Below, piece by piece: positions 28,087-38,084 of a stretch of DNA of 64,000 bases. A program made the translations under genes and the position numbers. This DNA is from Roseiarcus sp963835885 (GTDB lineage Bacteria; Pseudomonadota; Alphaproteobacteria; Rhizobiales; Beijerinckiaceae). The notes below the pieces were generated by a model. The model saw nothing but the letters and a program-made list of their open reading frames with translations. It had not been told where the DNA came from and ran no database searches. The stretch covers positions 124,001 through 188,000 of the forward strand of contig CAWIHF010000001.1 in assembly GCA_963835885.1 (NCBI GenBank). Direction: 5' to 3'. Position 1 is the first letter of the stretch. Each line of letters opens with the position of its first letter.

Positions 28087-29628
28087 TTAGTCCGACCGCC
28101 GGAAATTGCGGATCCGGTCGAACGTCACCGCGAGCAGGATGAACGCGCCGATGAAGGCGCCCTGCCAGAAGGTGTTGATGCCAAGCAGGCCGAGACTGTT
28201 GCGGATGATTTCGATCAGCGCCGAGCCGACCAGGGCGCCGAACGCCGAGCCGACGCCGCCGACGAGGTTGGCGCCGCCGATGACAGTCGCGGCGATCACT
28301 TGCAACTCCAACCCGGTGCCGAGATTGGTTGTGACCGCGCCGAGCCAGCCGGTCTCGATGATCCCGGCGATTCCCGCCGACAGCGCGGAGACCATATAGA
28401 TGGCGACCTTGATTTGGCGAACCGGCACGCCCGTCAAGGTCGCGGCCCGTTCGTTACCGCCGATCGCGTAGACGTAACGGCCGAACCTCGTCCAACGGAG
28501 AACGAAGGCGGTAAGCAGCGCCAGGATGAGCGCGAAAAAGACTGGGTTGGCCACGCCGAACAGCAGCGCGCCGCCGCCCAAGAACAGAAGTTTGTTCTGA
28601 TCGGGCCCGAACTGGTAAATGACCGTGTTCGCGGAGATGACCATCGCCAGACTGCGCGCCAGGGACAACATGGCAAGGGTGACGACGAAAGGCGGCACGT
28701 CGACATAGGCGATGAGGACGCCGTTGAAAGCGCCGACCGCCAAGGCGCAGCCGAGCGAAGCAGCGATCCCCAACTCGATGCTGTAGCCGGCATGCATCAC
28801 CACCCCGAGGACCATGCTGCACAGGCAGAGGACGGAACCGACCGACAGGTCGATGCCGCCGCTGATGATGACGATCGTCATGCCGAGCGCGACAATGGCG
28901 GTGAAAGTGAATTTGCGCGTGATATTGAAGAGGTTGTCCGCCGTCGCGAACGAATTCGTCGCGAGAGAAAGAAAGACGGAGGCGGCGCAGATGGCGACGA
29001 CAACCCTTGCGACAGGGAAAGCTCAGGAGAGGAGAATGAACATGAAGTTCTGAAACCTTTCATCGCGATCCAGAGGGTTCAACTCCCTCCCGGTAAAGGT
29101 CAGCCAACCAGCCGGAAGCGAGCCTTGCATGGCGTGCGGCGACGCCCGTCGTGAAGCGTAGGCAGCAGGTGCCGAAGCCGCGTGAGTAGCCTCGAAATTA
29201 TGATCGCTGGAGCCTTCGCTGTGGGTTGAGCGGGGGCAGCATCGACGACACCGTCAGGGTGAGGATCGTCGGTCCGGCCGGGGTCTTGGACCGGGGCAAA
29301 GGCATGGGATGGATCGCCTGGGAACCTGTGAGATCCCGCCTGCGTCCACGTGAAAGTGTGCCGGCAACGGGGCGGCCGGCTGACCAAGTGCCCTGGCCCG
29401 GATGGGTCCTCCAACCATCTGGGAGCGCCGCCAAGGCGAGCACGAAGAGCGGAGGGATCGCGTGGACCCTGGAAGCGAAACAGATAAGCGGCCGGGGATG
29501 CGCAAGCGGGAAGTCGTAGCGCCTTCATAGTACCGCTGACCGCGGGGAACTGGGCTCACCGGGACCCGTGTAAGGGAAGGGGGGCGCCACGGGATGAGAG
29601 CCGTTGCCGGGAAACACGGGAGGAGACC

Positions 29629-30967
29629 TTGGGCTCCGCGAACCTGTCCACGAAACGACAACGGATAGCCGAACTGGCGAGGACGAAGGCGGGGACAGCT
29701 CTGTCCACGCTTCACCATGTCATCGACCTGGAATGGATGCGAGAGGCGTACCGGCTAACGCGCAAGGATGGAGCATCGGGCATCGACGGAGTGACGGCGG
29801 CGCAATACGAGGCGAACCTGGAGGCCAACCTTTCGGCTCTCCTGGAGCGCATCAAATCTGGCCGCTATGTCGCTCCGCCGGTGCGTCGGGTCTACATTCC
29901 GAAGGCGGACGGCTCGGAGCGGCCGCTCGGCATTCCGACGTTTGAGGACAAGGTGGCACAGCGAGCGATCGTCATGATGCTGGAGCCGATCTATGAGCAG
30001 GAGTTTCTGTCCTGCTCATTCGGCTTCCGGCCAGGGCGATCGGCGCATCAGGCCCTGAGTGCGTTGCGTCTGGCCTTCATGGGTCGACAAGGGCTGCGCT
30101 GGGTGTTGGACGTGGACATCTCCAAATACTACGACACGATCCAACATCATCACCTCCGTGCGTTTCTCGACAGGCGAGTCACGGACGGCGTTATTCGCCG
30201 GATGATCGACAAATGGCTGAAGGCAGGCGTGCTCGAACACGGTGTCCTTCAGCGCACGACCGAGGGCACCCCGCAAGGTGGCGTCGTCTCGCCTCTGCTC
30301 GCAAACATCTACCTGCACCATGTGCTGGATGAATGGTTCGAGCGGGACGTGCGCGTGCGCCTCAAAGGGAACAGCATCCTCGTGCGGTACGCCGATGACA
30401 GCGTGATGGCGTTCGAGAACTCTCGACGACGCCAAGCGGGTCATGGACGTGCTGGGAAGGCGGCTTGCACGGTACGGGCTCACGCTCCACCCGGACAAGA
30501 CGCACCTCGTCGACTTTCGCTTTCATCGGCCGGGGGGCGTATGCCACCCGGATACGGACAGCGTCACGTTCAACTTCCTCGGCTTCTCCCATATCTGGGC
30601 CAAGTCAAAGAAGGGGGTGAACGGGGTGAGGCAAGTGACGGCCAAAGGCCGGTATGCGCGGGCGCTGGCGGCGGTAAGCGATTGGTGCCGACGCAATCGG
30701 CATCGATCCTTGCGCGATCAGCATGCCCATCTGTCCCAGATGATGCGAGGCCACTATGCCTACTACGGCATATCGGGCAACTCTCGACGCATACGATGGT
30801 TCGCCTGCCAGGTCGTGGTGCTGTGGAAAAAATGGCTGGCGCGACGGCATCGTGGAGGAGGCGCGTTCCACTGGGACCGCCTCAACGCGATCCTTAAGCG
30901 CCATCCGCTTCCACCGGCGCGGATCGTCCACCGCCTTTACGCCAACGCGAGCGAAACTCTCCCGTGA
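29629..30967 (+). CDS. ltrA: group II intron reverse transcriptase/maturase, frameshifted
   Basis: An RNA-dependent DNA polymerase and maturase. RT motifs in order are GASGIDGVTAAQYEANL, RYVAPPVRRVYIPKADG, FGFRPGRSAHQAL, the palm box VLDVDISKYYDTI, TPQGGVVSPLLANIYL and the catalytic VRYADD. Just after YADD one extra base near 30423 breaks the frame, and the thumb/maturase part continues to 30967 (LTLHPDKTHLVDF, FNFLGFSHIWAKSK). It starts at TTG 29629 behind AGGAGA. No HNH endonuclease domain is visible. Confidence 0.88.
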
Positions 30968-30968
30968 A

Positions 30969-31002
30969 GAACCGGATGCGGGAAACCTGCACGTCCGGGT
31001 GT
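30969..31002 (+). ncRNA. group II intron 1 domain V (degenerate)
   Basis: GAACCGGATGCGGGAAACCT plus CACGTCCGGGT forms the 34-base hairpin expected of domain V, with GAAA tetraloop-like centre and CACGT. The first bases read GAACC where functional introns of this type usually read GAGCC, so the conserved AGC triad appears to be AAC. The base of the stem is also altered on the 3' side. Confidence 0.6.
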
Positions 31003-31515
31003 GTGTCCAGCGAAGGCTGGCATGTTCAGCAGGAGAAAGGCCTGCCGGGGCAAGAGTCAGGAGCCCCGTAGTTTGGATAGCAGGGTGGCGGGAAACCAAG
31101 ACTTTGAAGCCTATCGACAACGTCTCCCTCGGGAAGACGACGAGTCACCGGGCCGTAACGAACAGTGAACGTAAAAGTGGCCTCGAAAGTGCGTAGCCCC
31201 GAAGGCCGAGCCCTCAACCGGAGGGCGAAGGCGGCGTGGGCAGCCGAAATCTGACCGATGCGGCTCCTTCACTTCGGCGGGGTGGAAGCGACAGCACGGT
31301 GGCAAGGGCATGCCGAGCAACTGGAGAAGCCCTCCTCGTCCCGGCGCGAAATCGCCGGAGCAGGATCGATCGTATAACCGGCTCAACCGGGAAGTCGATC
31401 GAAGGCGAGAGGGTGACGGATGGGTTCGTAGTAGCGTTGAGGCGGGGTAACGCCCGTGGAGCGAAGGAGCCCTGCTGTTTGTCAAGTCTCCGACCACAAG
31501 GAAGGCAAGGACGAG

Positions 31516-32816
31516 ATGACAAAGGCGTCCATCGATTTGCAGGACCTGAGGCGGAGAATATACGTCAAGGCGAAGGCTGAGACGTCCTGGAAGTTCTGGG
31601 GATTGTACGTCCATGTCTGCAAGCTGGAAACGCTACGCGAGGCGTATGCGCTGGCCAAAGAGAACAATGGGGCTCCGGGAAGTGACGGGGTCACCTTCGA
31701 GGCTATCGAAGCGCAGGGCGTAGAGGCTTTCCTCGAGCAGATTGCGGACGAACTGGTCGGGCGCTGCTATACGCCATTGCCGGCCCGGAGGCAGGAAATC
31801 CCGAAGGATGGCGGCAAGGTCCGCGTCCTTTCGATTCCTGCGATCCGCGACCGGGTGGTGCAGGGGGCGCTCAAGCTCATATTGGAACCGATCTTCGAGG
31901 CGGACTTCCAACCGGGGTCGTTCGGATACCGACCGCAACGGACAGCTCATGAAGCAGTAGACCGGGTGGCGCGAGCAATCGTTCAGCACAAGACGCGCGT
32001 CATCGACATCGACTTGCGCAGCTATTTCGACAATGTCCGGCACGATCGGCTGTTGGCGAAAGTAGCCCAGCGCGTGGACGATGCCGACGTGATGCACCTG
32101 CTGAAGGTCATGCTCAAAGCCGGCGGGAAACAGGGCGTTCCGCAAGGCGGGGTGATTTCGCCGCTGCTCAGCAACATCTACCTCACCGAGGTTGACAGGA
32201 TGCTGGAGCGGGCGAAGGAGACCACGCGCTACGGCAAGTACACCTCCGTCGAATACGCGAGATTCGCTGACGATCTGGTGATCTTGATCGACGCCCACCC
32301 GCGACATGACTGGCTGATGGCGGCGGTGGAGAAACGGCTGCGGGAGGAACTGGCCGAGCTGCAGGTCGAAATCAACGAAGAAAAGAGTCAAATCGTGGAC
32401 CTCCGCCGCGGCGAGAGCTTCGGCTTTCTGGGGTTCGACTTCCGCCGAGTGCGTAGCCTGCGGGCGCATGGCGCGCCCACTACACGCCCAAGCTCAAAAA
32501 GCGGACGGCGCTGCTACGCAAGCTCAAGGATGTGTTCCGCCGCCACCAATCGCAACCGGTTGATCGGGTCGTAAAGTTGATCAACCCGGTGCTGCACGGT
32601 TGGGTGAACTACTTTGCGGTGGGACACGCCAGCGAGTGCTTCGGCTTCGTGAAAGACTGGGTGGAACAGAAGATCAGGCGCCATTTGATGCGAGCCCGGA
32701 ACCGAAAGGGCTTCGGCTGGACGCAGTGGAGTAGGGGATGGCTGTACCAAACTCTGAAGCTGTTTAATGGCTACCGAGTGGTTCGACCAACGCCGAAAGC
32801 CGCTCCGGCAGGATAG
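31516..32816 (+). CDS. group II intron reverse transcriptase, FADD type, frameshifted
   Basis: About 430 residues when corrected. The N-terminus MTKASIDLQDLRRRIYVKAK is typical of one bacterial group II lineage. RT motifs are GAPGSDGVTFEAIEA, VIDIDLRSYFDNVRHDRLL, VPQGGVISPLLSNIYL and ARFADDLVIL, the last with Phe instead of Tyr in the catalytic box, as is normal in this lineage. Near 32463 the frame shifts, and the maturase part (LINPVLHGWVNYFAVGHASE) runs on to 32816. Confidence 0.85.
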
Positions 32817-32847
32817 GTCCCATAATCCTTGAGGCGAAGCAAACAGG

Positions 32848-32881
32848 AGAGCGCAGTGCGGGAAATCCGCATGCTGCGTTC
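32848..32881 (+). ncRNA. group II intron 2 domain V
   Basis: AGAGCGCAGTGCGGGAAATC followed by CGCATGCTGCGTTC folds into the 34-base domain V hairpin, with the conserved AGC near its 5' side and a GAAA loop. It lies 32 bases after the RT stop, the usual position. Confidence 0.65.
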
Positions 32882-33162
32882 GACGAGGCGGAGGCTGGAA
32901 ACGTGGCATGGCCGAGATGGTGTGACACTCGCAGACGAAAGAGCGAGCCAACAGGGAACACAAACTTCGGCCTAAACCGGCGCGCCAGTCCCCGACCCTA
33001 CCTGTGAGGGGTGGGGATGGCGACATCCCCACCTACTCGGCAGAACGCCTGGCTCGACGTCAACCGCCCGAGCCAGGCGTTGCGCGCCGGTTTGACGAGT
33101 TCGTCGGCGACCGGGGTCATCGGCCCGACCTCGCGATGGGCGGAAAAGCGATCGTCTCGGGG

Positions 33163-33906
33163 TCAGTGCGCATGTTCGATGGCTCCCGTGATCAGCCCGG
33201 TGACTTCCTCGGGCGAGCTGTTGGCGATCGGCTTGTCCGCCACTTTGCGCCCGCGGCGCAGGACGACGATGCGGTCGGAAACGGCGAAGACGTCGGGCAT
33301 GCGATGACTGATCAGCACGACACTGACCCCACGATCGCGCAGCCGGCGAATGAGGTCGAGCACTTCTGCGATCTGGCGGACCGAGATCGCCGCGGTGGGT
33401 TCGTCCATCAGCACGATCTTCGCTTCGGACAGACGCGTGCGCGCGATCGCCACCGCCTGCCGCTGGCCGCCCGACATCTCCCTGACGAGATCGCGCGGCC
33501 GCGTCTCGGACTTGAGCTCGGCGAAGATCTCGCCGGCGCGACGAAACATCGCCCCGTAGTCGAGGATCCTCAGCGGCACGACGCCCAGGAGAAGTTCGCG
33601 GCTGAGAAAGATGTTGTGCGCGGCGGCGAGATTGTCGCACAGCGCGAGATCCTGATAGACGATCTCGATCCCGTGCGCGCGCGCGTCCGCCGGCCCGCGT
33701 AGCGCGAGTTCGGCGCCGTTCATCCGCATGACGCCCTCGCTCGGCGGAAAATTGCCGGCGACGATCTTGACGAGCGTCGATTTGCCGGCGCCGTTGTCGC
33801 CCATCAGACCGATCACTTCGCCCGGCTCTACGGACAACGAGACTTCCGACAGCGCCCGGATCGCGCCGAAATGCTTGGATACGCTGTCGATTTCGAGAAG
33901 AGCCAT
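33163..33906 (-). CDS. sugar ABC transporter ATP-binding protein (FrcA type)
   Basis: A 247-residue single ABC domain, unlike the double-domain RbsA. Walker A is GDNGAGKSTL, the signature is REMSGGQRQAVAIAR, Walker B is KIVLMDEPTAAI, and the switch His is in VVLISHRM. Single-domain ATPases of this kind pair with FrcC/FrcB-type permease and binding proteins. It starts at ATG 33906, and the permease follows after 42 bases. With the permease broken it probably has no working partner here. Confidence 0.92.
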   Translation of the reverse strand: MALLEIDSVSKHFGAIRALSEVSLSVEPGEVIGLMGDNGAGKSTLVKIVAGNFPPSEGVMRMNGAELALRGPADARAHGIEIVYQDLALCDNLAAAHNIFLSRELLLGVVPLRILDYGAMFRRAGEIFAELKSETRPRDLVREMSGGQRQAVAIARTRLSEAKIVLMDEPTAAISVRQIAEVLDLIRRLRDRGVSVVLISHRMPDVFAVSDRIVVLRRGRKVADKPIANSSPEEVTGLITGAIEHAH

Positions 33907-34098
33907 CGCCGTCCCTCCCTCGCCTCCCCGCTCTGATTGGCTCAAAGGCTCTGCAATTCCCGCAGGCCTCGCGAAATCGATTTCACGCGGCTCGAAGCCT
34001 ATAAGCGGGGTTAAAGCATATGATATGACAATTTGCGCCACGATTGGGGAATACCCGATTTCTTGGGTTCGCAGTAATGATTTCGGCGCCCCTTCTAG

Positions 34099-35710
34099 CC
34101 CGCATTATGCACCGCGCTGACCGTTCTTCCGGGTCTTTCGTGGCATTTGGTTGATTTTGGTCGAGTTTGGACGTGTTGGTTCGGCTCGGGCTTTGAGCCT
34201 GAGTTTTGGTTGGAGGGGGGTTTGCAGGTTGGTGGGATGGGTTTGCGTTTTGGGGCCTCGCGCCCCGTCGCTCAGGTGACGAGACGCGGTATGCGTTCCA
34301 AAGCGAGGCGCAGAATATCCTGCGCCGGGCACGAGGTCGGCAAGTGCACGCGGATCATCGTTTTCATTTCGACGACGCGGGCGGCGATCTTGATGAGGCG
34401 CAGGCGCAAGGTGTCGAACTGGGCGACGCGCCACATCGAGCGCTTCGGCATCGAGACGCGAAGCCCCCACATCAGCCAATAAGCGCCGGCGTGGAGGAAG
34501 AGACGGAACTGATTGGCCGTCGCCTTCGTGCAGGACGTGCGGTCCGCCGCCAGATGCGTCTTCCAGGATTTGATGTGGTTTTCGGCTTGGCCGCGTCGGC
34601 AGTAGAGGTCTTCGTACAGCGCGCGGGCGTTGCGCTTTTGCAGATTGGTCACGACGAAGCGCGTGTCGGGTCCGTCCTCGCCGACTTCGACGCGCGCGAT
34701 GATCCGCTCGACGCGGCTCCAGCTCTGTGCGCCATCGTAGAACTCCTTGAAGCGGCGGAGCTTGCCGTCCTCCTCGAACCGCGCCTTCGTGCTGGCTTCG
34801 AGAGCCTCGACATGACGACGCAACGTCGTGGTCGGCGCGACGCCGAGGATGTAGTCGATGCCGTTGGCGCGACACCAATCGAGAACCTCGGGGCCGCAAT
34901 AATGGCTGTCGGCGCGCAGGAGAATCTCGGTGTGGGGCCAGTGAGCGCGGATCGCGCGCAGCAGCCGGCGCAAGAAGGGCTTGATCTCGGCGCCGCTCGG
35001 CCGTTTGGCGGGACGAAGCACGGCCGTGACGAAGCGGCCCTCGCCGTCGAACACGACAATCGGCTGAAAGCCGTATTCGTCGTAATGCGCGTTGAACAGC
35101 CGCAATTGCTGGCCGCCGTGCACCGCGTCGAACGTGTCGTCGATATCGAGCGTGATCCGTTTGGGAACCTTGGCAAACAACTCGCAATAGAGGTCGACCA
35201 TCGCACGGCCCATTCGCAACAGCGCGCGAGCGTCCGGCAGGTTCTCCAATCGCGAGATCGTCGATTGCGAGCACAACTCCCGATCCGACGGCGTCAGATC
35301 GAGCGCCATCTTGAATATCGGGTCGCTGCGCAGGGAATTGGCGTCGATCCCGTCCTCGTAGCCGGCGCCGATCATCAACAGCCGAAACCGGATGATGTCC
35401 GCCAAGCTGTGGGTGATCTGATCGGGCGCCCGAGGATCGACCACACACGCGGCCAGCCGATCCGCGACCCGAAGCCGCTGTTCGACTTCGCGCAACGCCA
35501 AAATGCCGCCGTCCGACGAAAGCAACCCTCCATCGAATTTGGCCACAACGGCTTTGCCCGAAACCGATGACAGACCAGGCAGCGGCAGCATAGAATCGTT
35601 CATGGCGGGTGTGGCTCACCTGAAATCGCGCAAATCGGCGTCGACAACCGGATTCTACGCAAAATCAGTCGCTTAGGCTACTCCCGCCGACCCGCGACGC
35701 ATAATGCGGG
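34099..35710 (-). mobile_element. IS1380-family insertion sequence with CTAG target duplication
   Basis: A 1612-bp element bounded by inverted repeats CCCGCATTATGC (34099) and GCATAATGCGGG (ending 35710). Each end is flanked by CTAG, a four-base target duplication. The ends starting CC and the size fit IS1380. Perfect ends and an intact transposase suggest a recent insertion. It lies between the ABC ATPase and the binding-protein gene. Confidence 0.9.
34272..35603 (-). CDS. IS1380 family transposase
   Basis: A 443-residue DDE transposase. Typical family segments are KFDGGLLSSDGGILALREVE near the N-terminus, ITLDIDDTFDAVHGGQQL around the first catalytic Asp, ILLRADSHYCGPEVLDWC around the second, and the YCRRGQAENHIKSWKTHLAA region with the catalytic Glu. 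It is full length with no frameshift. The start ATG 35603 lies about 108 bases inside the right end of the element. Confidence 0.93.
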   Translation of the reverse strand: MNDSMLPLPGLSSVSGKAVVAKFDGGLLSSDGGILALREVEQRLRVADRLAACVVDPRAPDQITHSLADIIRFRLLMIGAGYEDGIDANSLRSDPIFKMALDLTPSDRELCSQSTISRLENLPDARALLRMGRAMVDLYCELFAKVPKRITLDIDDTFDAVHGGQQLRLFNAHYDEYGFQPIVVFDGEGRFVTAVLRPAKRPSGAEIKPFLRRLLRAIRAHWPHTEILLRADSHYCGPEVLDWCRANGIDYILGVAPTTTLRRHVEALEASTKARFEEDGKLRRFKEFYDGAQSWSRVERIIARVEVGEDGPDTRFVVTNLQKRNARALYEDLYCRRGQAENHIKSWKTHLAADRTSCTKATANQFRLFLHAGAYWLMWGLRVSMPKRSMWRVAQFDTLRLRLIKIAARVVEMKTMIRVHLPTSCPAQDILRLALERIPRLVT

Positions 35711-35924
35711 CTAGCAGAGCCGAATAATCGGCCAGTTCTGGTCGGAGGAAACAGACTCTCACCTGTCGAACCATGGTCGATGCGTCCCGCGGCGTGCGCG
35801 CCTGCGCGAGTTCGAGCGCGTCAACTCCGCAATGCGCCGTCGGCGCCCACGAGGGCCCGCCGGCGCGGGCCAGGGGGGCGCGTCGAGCGCGACGCCGCTC
35901 GGCTGCAACATGAGGAGAACGGTC

Positions 35925-36917
35925 ATGAGGGCAGTAGCGTTGGCTTTGGCGGCAGCCGTATTGGCGATGCCGGCGAGTGCAGCATTGGCGCAGAAGAAAC
36001 AGCTCGCTATCGTGGTCAAGGGACTCGACAATCCGTATTTCGAGTTTATGCATCAAGGCTGTGAGAAGTGGAACAAGGAGAACGCGAGTTCGCCTTACGA
36101 ATGCTACTACACCGGTCCAGCTTCCACCTCCGACGAAGCGGGCGAAGTGCAGATCGTTGAAGATTTACTCACCAAACCCAGCACCGCGGCGATGGCGATT
36201 TCGCCGTCCAACGCGCCACTGATCGCCAACCCGATCCGAAGCTCCAAGACGAAAATTCCGATCATGACGGTCGACGCCGACCTGATCAAAGCGGATTTAG
36301 GGCTGCGCAAGACCTATCTCGGCACCGACAATTATGAGATGGGCTATAAGCTCGGCGAATACCTCAAAAAGTTCAAGCCGAATGGCGGCACGGTGTGCTT
36401 CATCGAAGGCGGCGCCGCGGCTGACAACATCCTGCGCCGCGCCGACGGCACCCGCGACGCGCTGTCAGGCCAAAAGGGTCTGAAGCGGCTGACCGGCCAG
36501 GGCGGATGGACCGAGATCTCCGGCTGCCCGGTCTTCACCAACGACGACGGCGCCAAGGGGGTGGAGGCGATGACGGACATCCTCGCGGCCAACCCCAAGC
36601 TTTCCGCGTTCGTCGCCGAAGGCGGCTGGCCGCTGTTCGCCGCCCCCGCGGCCTATCGTCAACTGACGGACCATTACAAGGCGCAGCTTGCCGACAAGTC
36701 GCTGGTTATTGTCTCGGCTGACACCATCGGCGCCGAGTTGACCCTGCTGAAAGAAGGCCGCGTCGACGCGCTGGTGGGCCAGCGCCCGTTCGAAATGGGG
36801 TTTAAGGCGCCGTCGGTCATGATCGATCTGATCGAGGGCAAGAAGGTCGCCGACCCGGTCTACACCGGGCTCGATGAATGCACGCAGGACAACGCCAACA
36901 CCTGCATCATGAAGTAG
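35925..36917 (+). CDS. sugar ABC transporter periplasmic binding protein (FrcB/RbsB type)
   Basis: A 330-residue protein with a signal peptide (MRAVALALAAAVLAMPASAA). A type I periplasmic-binding fold follows: LAIVVKGLDNPYFEFMHQGC at the first strand, AISPSNAPLIANPI and IMTVDADLI in the ligand cleft. ATG 35925 has GAGGAG seven bases upstream; ATG 35910 is an alternative. It is divergent from the ATPase-permease genes, now separated from them by the IS1380 element. Ligand unknown; a pentose, polyol or deoxysugar is plausible. Confidence 0.92.
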   Translation: MRAVALALAAAVLAMPASAALAQKKQLAIVVKGLDNPYFEFMHQGCEKWNKENASSPYECYYTGPASTSDEAGEVQIVEDLLTKPSTAAMAISPSNAPLIANPIRSSKTKIPIMTVDADLIKADLGLRKTYLGTDNYEMGYKLGEYLKKFKPNGGTVCFIEGGAAADNILRRADGTRDALSGQKGLKRLTGQGGWTEISGCPVFTNDDGAKGVEAMTDILAANPKLSAFVAEGGWPLFAAPAAYRQLTDHYKAQLADKSLVIVSADTIGAELTLLKEGRVDALVGQRPFEMGFKAPSVMIDLIEGKKVADPVYTGLDECTQDNANTCIMK

Positions 36918-37179
36918 CGCAGGCTTCTCCGCCGGCCGCGCCCGAAGGAGCGCGGCTCAATGCGACCCTGTCAGCACGGCATGGCGCGGCCGGCGGCCAG
37001 AGAACATGATGCGAGTGTCCCCTTTCAAGCTTCGCTGATGTTGTCCTAAGGGTCTGCCGTGATGAGGGTTTCGGATGCAGCCCTGCGGGACGATGGTGCG
37101 TAGTTCGGGGCCGGCGTTCGAAAGCCTCCAAAGGAGGAAACCGCGGGCAGGAAGGGCGCCGTAGGCCTGATCCCGACGC

Positions 37180-37671
37180 GGCCGCGACGCCTTCGAGCTT
37201 CAGCCGGATGCCCATGTCGACCAGATGCATCATGCCGAGCAGCCCGTTGCCGAACCGGTCGGTGACCCAGACGTTGCCCTCGCTGTCGATTGCGAGGCCG
37301 CTGCTATTGTAGCCGACCTTGAAATTCTCGACCTTGCTTGGATCGGACGCGGGGAACCGCGTAACGTGGTCAACGCCGCTGTTGCTGACCCAAATCCGGT
37401 CCTGTTGATCGATGCCCAGATGGAATGGCGCGCGGAACGACTTGCACGGCTCGGCGCTATCGCCCTCGCAGACGATTCGGCCCTTGGTCAGGTCGCCCTT
37501 CGGGAAGAAGACGAGCTGGCTCTTCTCCACACCCAGAACCCACACGTCGCCGCTCGGATGCGCGGACAGAATGTCGGCGACCGCGCCATCTCCAAAACGA
37601 CGGAAAAGGAGGTCTTGGAGCTGATCGCCTCCGGCGTGCCCGAATAGCGGCGCAGGTCGTTATGCCCGCAA
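37180..37671 (-). pseudogene. NHL/SMP-30-like beta-propeller remnant
   Basis: One reading frame shows propeller-like repeats (DVWVLGVEKSQLVFFPKGD, APFHLGIDQQDRIWVSN, GLAIDSEGNVWVTDR). It has no start codon after an upstream stop near 37672, and it loses the pattern after KLEGVAAASG near 37190. It appears truncated at both ends. The interval 36918-37180 holds no gene, only a weak hairpin just after the binding-protein stop. Confidence 0.5.
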
Positions 37672-37751
37672 TGGACAAGTCGATCGGTAGCGGCGGAGGC
37701 CCCACAGGGAGGGCTCAGGGCCTGCTCGTTCGTTCCGGAGAGCCGAGCGTC

Positions 37752-38084
37752 TCACAAAGCGAGCAGCGCCCTGATCTTCGCGCGCGTCTCGGAAAGCACC
37801 CGCGGTTCTACGACACCCTTTCGCGTCGCCCGGCGCGCCCGCCAATCGAGGCTCTTGAGTTGGTCGGCGAGAACGGCGCTCGGCGGCTTCTGACTGATCA
37901 CCACCTCGAAGACATAGCCCTTGATCTTGCTCGTCATCGGGCAACAGATCATCATGCCACGCGCCGCGTTGTAGCGCGCAGGTGTCAGGACCAATGCAGG
38001 ACGCCGGCCGGTCTGCTCATGTCCGGCCTGGGGATCGAACGCCAACCAAACGACGTCGCCGGCGTCCGGGACGTAGGCCTTCAC
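37752..38084 (-). CDS. mazF: MazF-type endoribonuclease toxin
   Basis: A 110-residue PemK/MazF toxin that cleaves mRNA. The N-terminal beta-strand motif GDVVWLAFDPQAGHEQTGRR contains the substrate-loop Arg, and the RPALVLTPARYN and CCPMTSKIKGY segments match the family. Its ATG overlaps the antitoxin stop by four bases. It is full length and apparently intact. Confidence 0.93.
   Translation of the reverse strand: MKAYVPDAGDVVWLAFDPQAGHEQTGRRPALVLTPARYNAARGMMICCPMTSKIKGYVFEVVISQKPPSAVLADQLKSLDWRARRATRKGVVEPRVLSETRAKIRALLAL

Larger units (their letters stand above)
29064..31188 (+). mobile_element. group II intron 1 (YADD reverse transcriptase)
   Basis: The region from about 29064 carries a structured, ORF-less 5' part (CGGTAAAGGTCAGCCAACCA), then a reverse transcriptase ORF and a domain V-like hairpin at 30969. 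The exact 5' end is unclear: GUGYG is expected, but the sequence reads TCGCGATCC, and a GTGCG at 29134 is an alternative. The 3' end is also uncertain, somewhere between 31003 and 31188. Confidence 0.65.
31189..33036 (+). mobile_element. group II intron 2 (FADD reverse transcriptase)
   Basis: It begins with GTGCGTAGCC, a good GUGYG 5' end, and continues through a structured leader with many GAAA-type loops to the RT ORF and domain V (32848). The 3' end is placed near 33036, after a strong stem GTGGGGATG/CATCCCCAC, where the permease start exon resumes. It lies directly downstream of intron 1, either in tandem or nested in intron 1's 3' part. Confidence 0.65.
28087..33120 (-). pseudogene. sugar ABC permease (FrcC/RbsC type) split by group II introns
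   Basis: The start exon (ATG 33120, MTPVADELVKPARNAWLGRL) lies 42 bases after the ATPase stop. The body resumes near 29063 (DERFQNFMFILLS, then VVVAICAASVFLSLATNSF and GGIDLSVGSVLCL) and ends RNFRRSD at 28087. About 4 kb of intron DNA carrying two reverse transcriptases sits between, in the opposite orientation. An in-frame TGA after FMFILLS is a further lesion. Deleting about 29064-33036 rejoins plausible exon sequence. The body holds the usual permease helices and the EAA-like loop. The transporter is presumably inactive in this genome. Confidence 0.8.

Noticed and set aside
27823..29154. A 443-codon plus-strand frame
   Set aside because: It is mainly antisense to the ABC permease and is unusually rich in Arg, Asp and Glu, as expected of such shadows.
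34206..35570. A 454-codon plus-strand frame inside the IS element
   Set aside because: It is the antisense shadow of the IS1380 transposase, whose motifs are clear on the minus strand.
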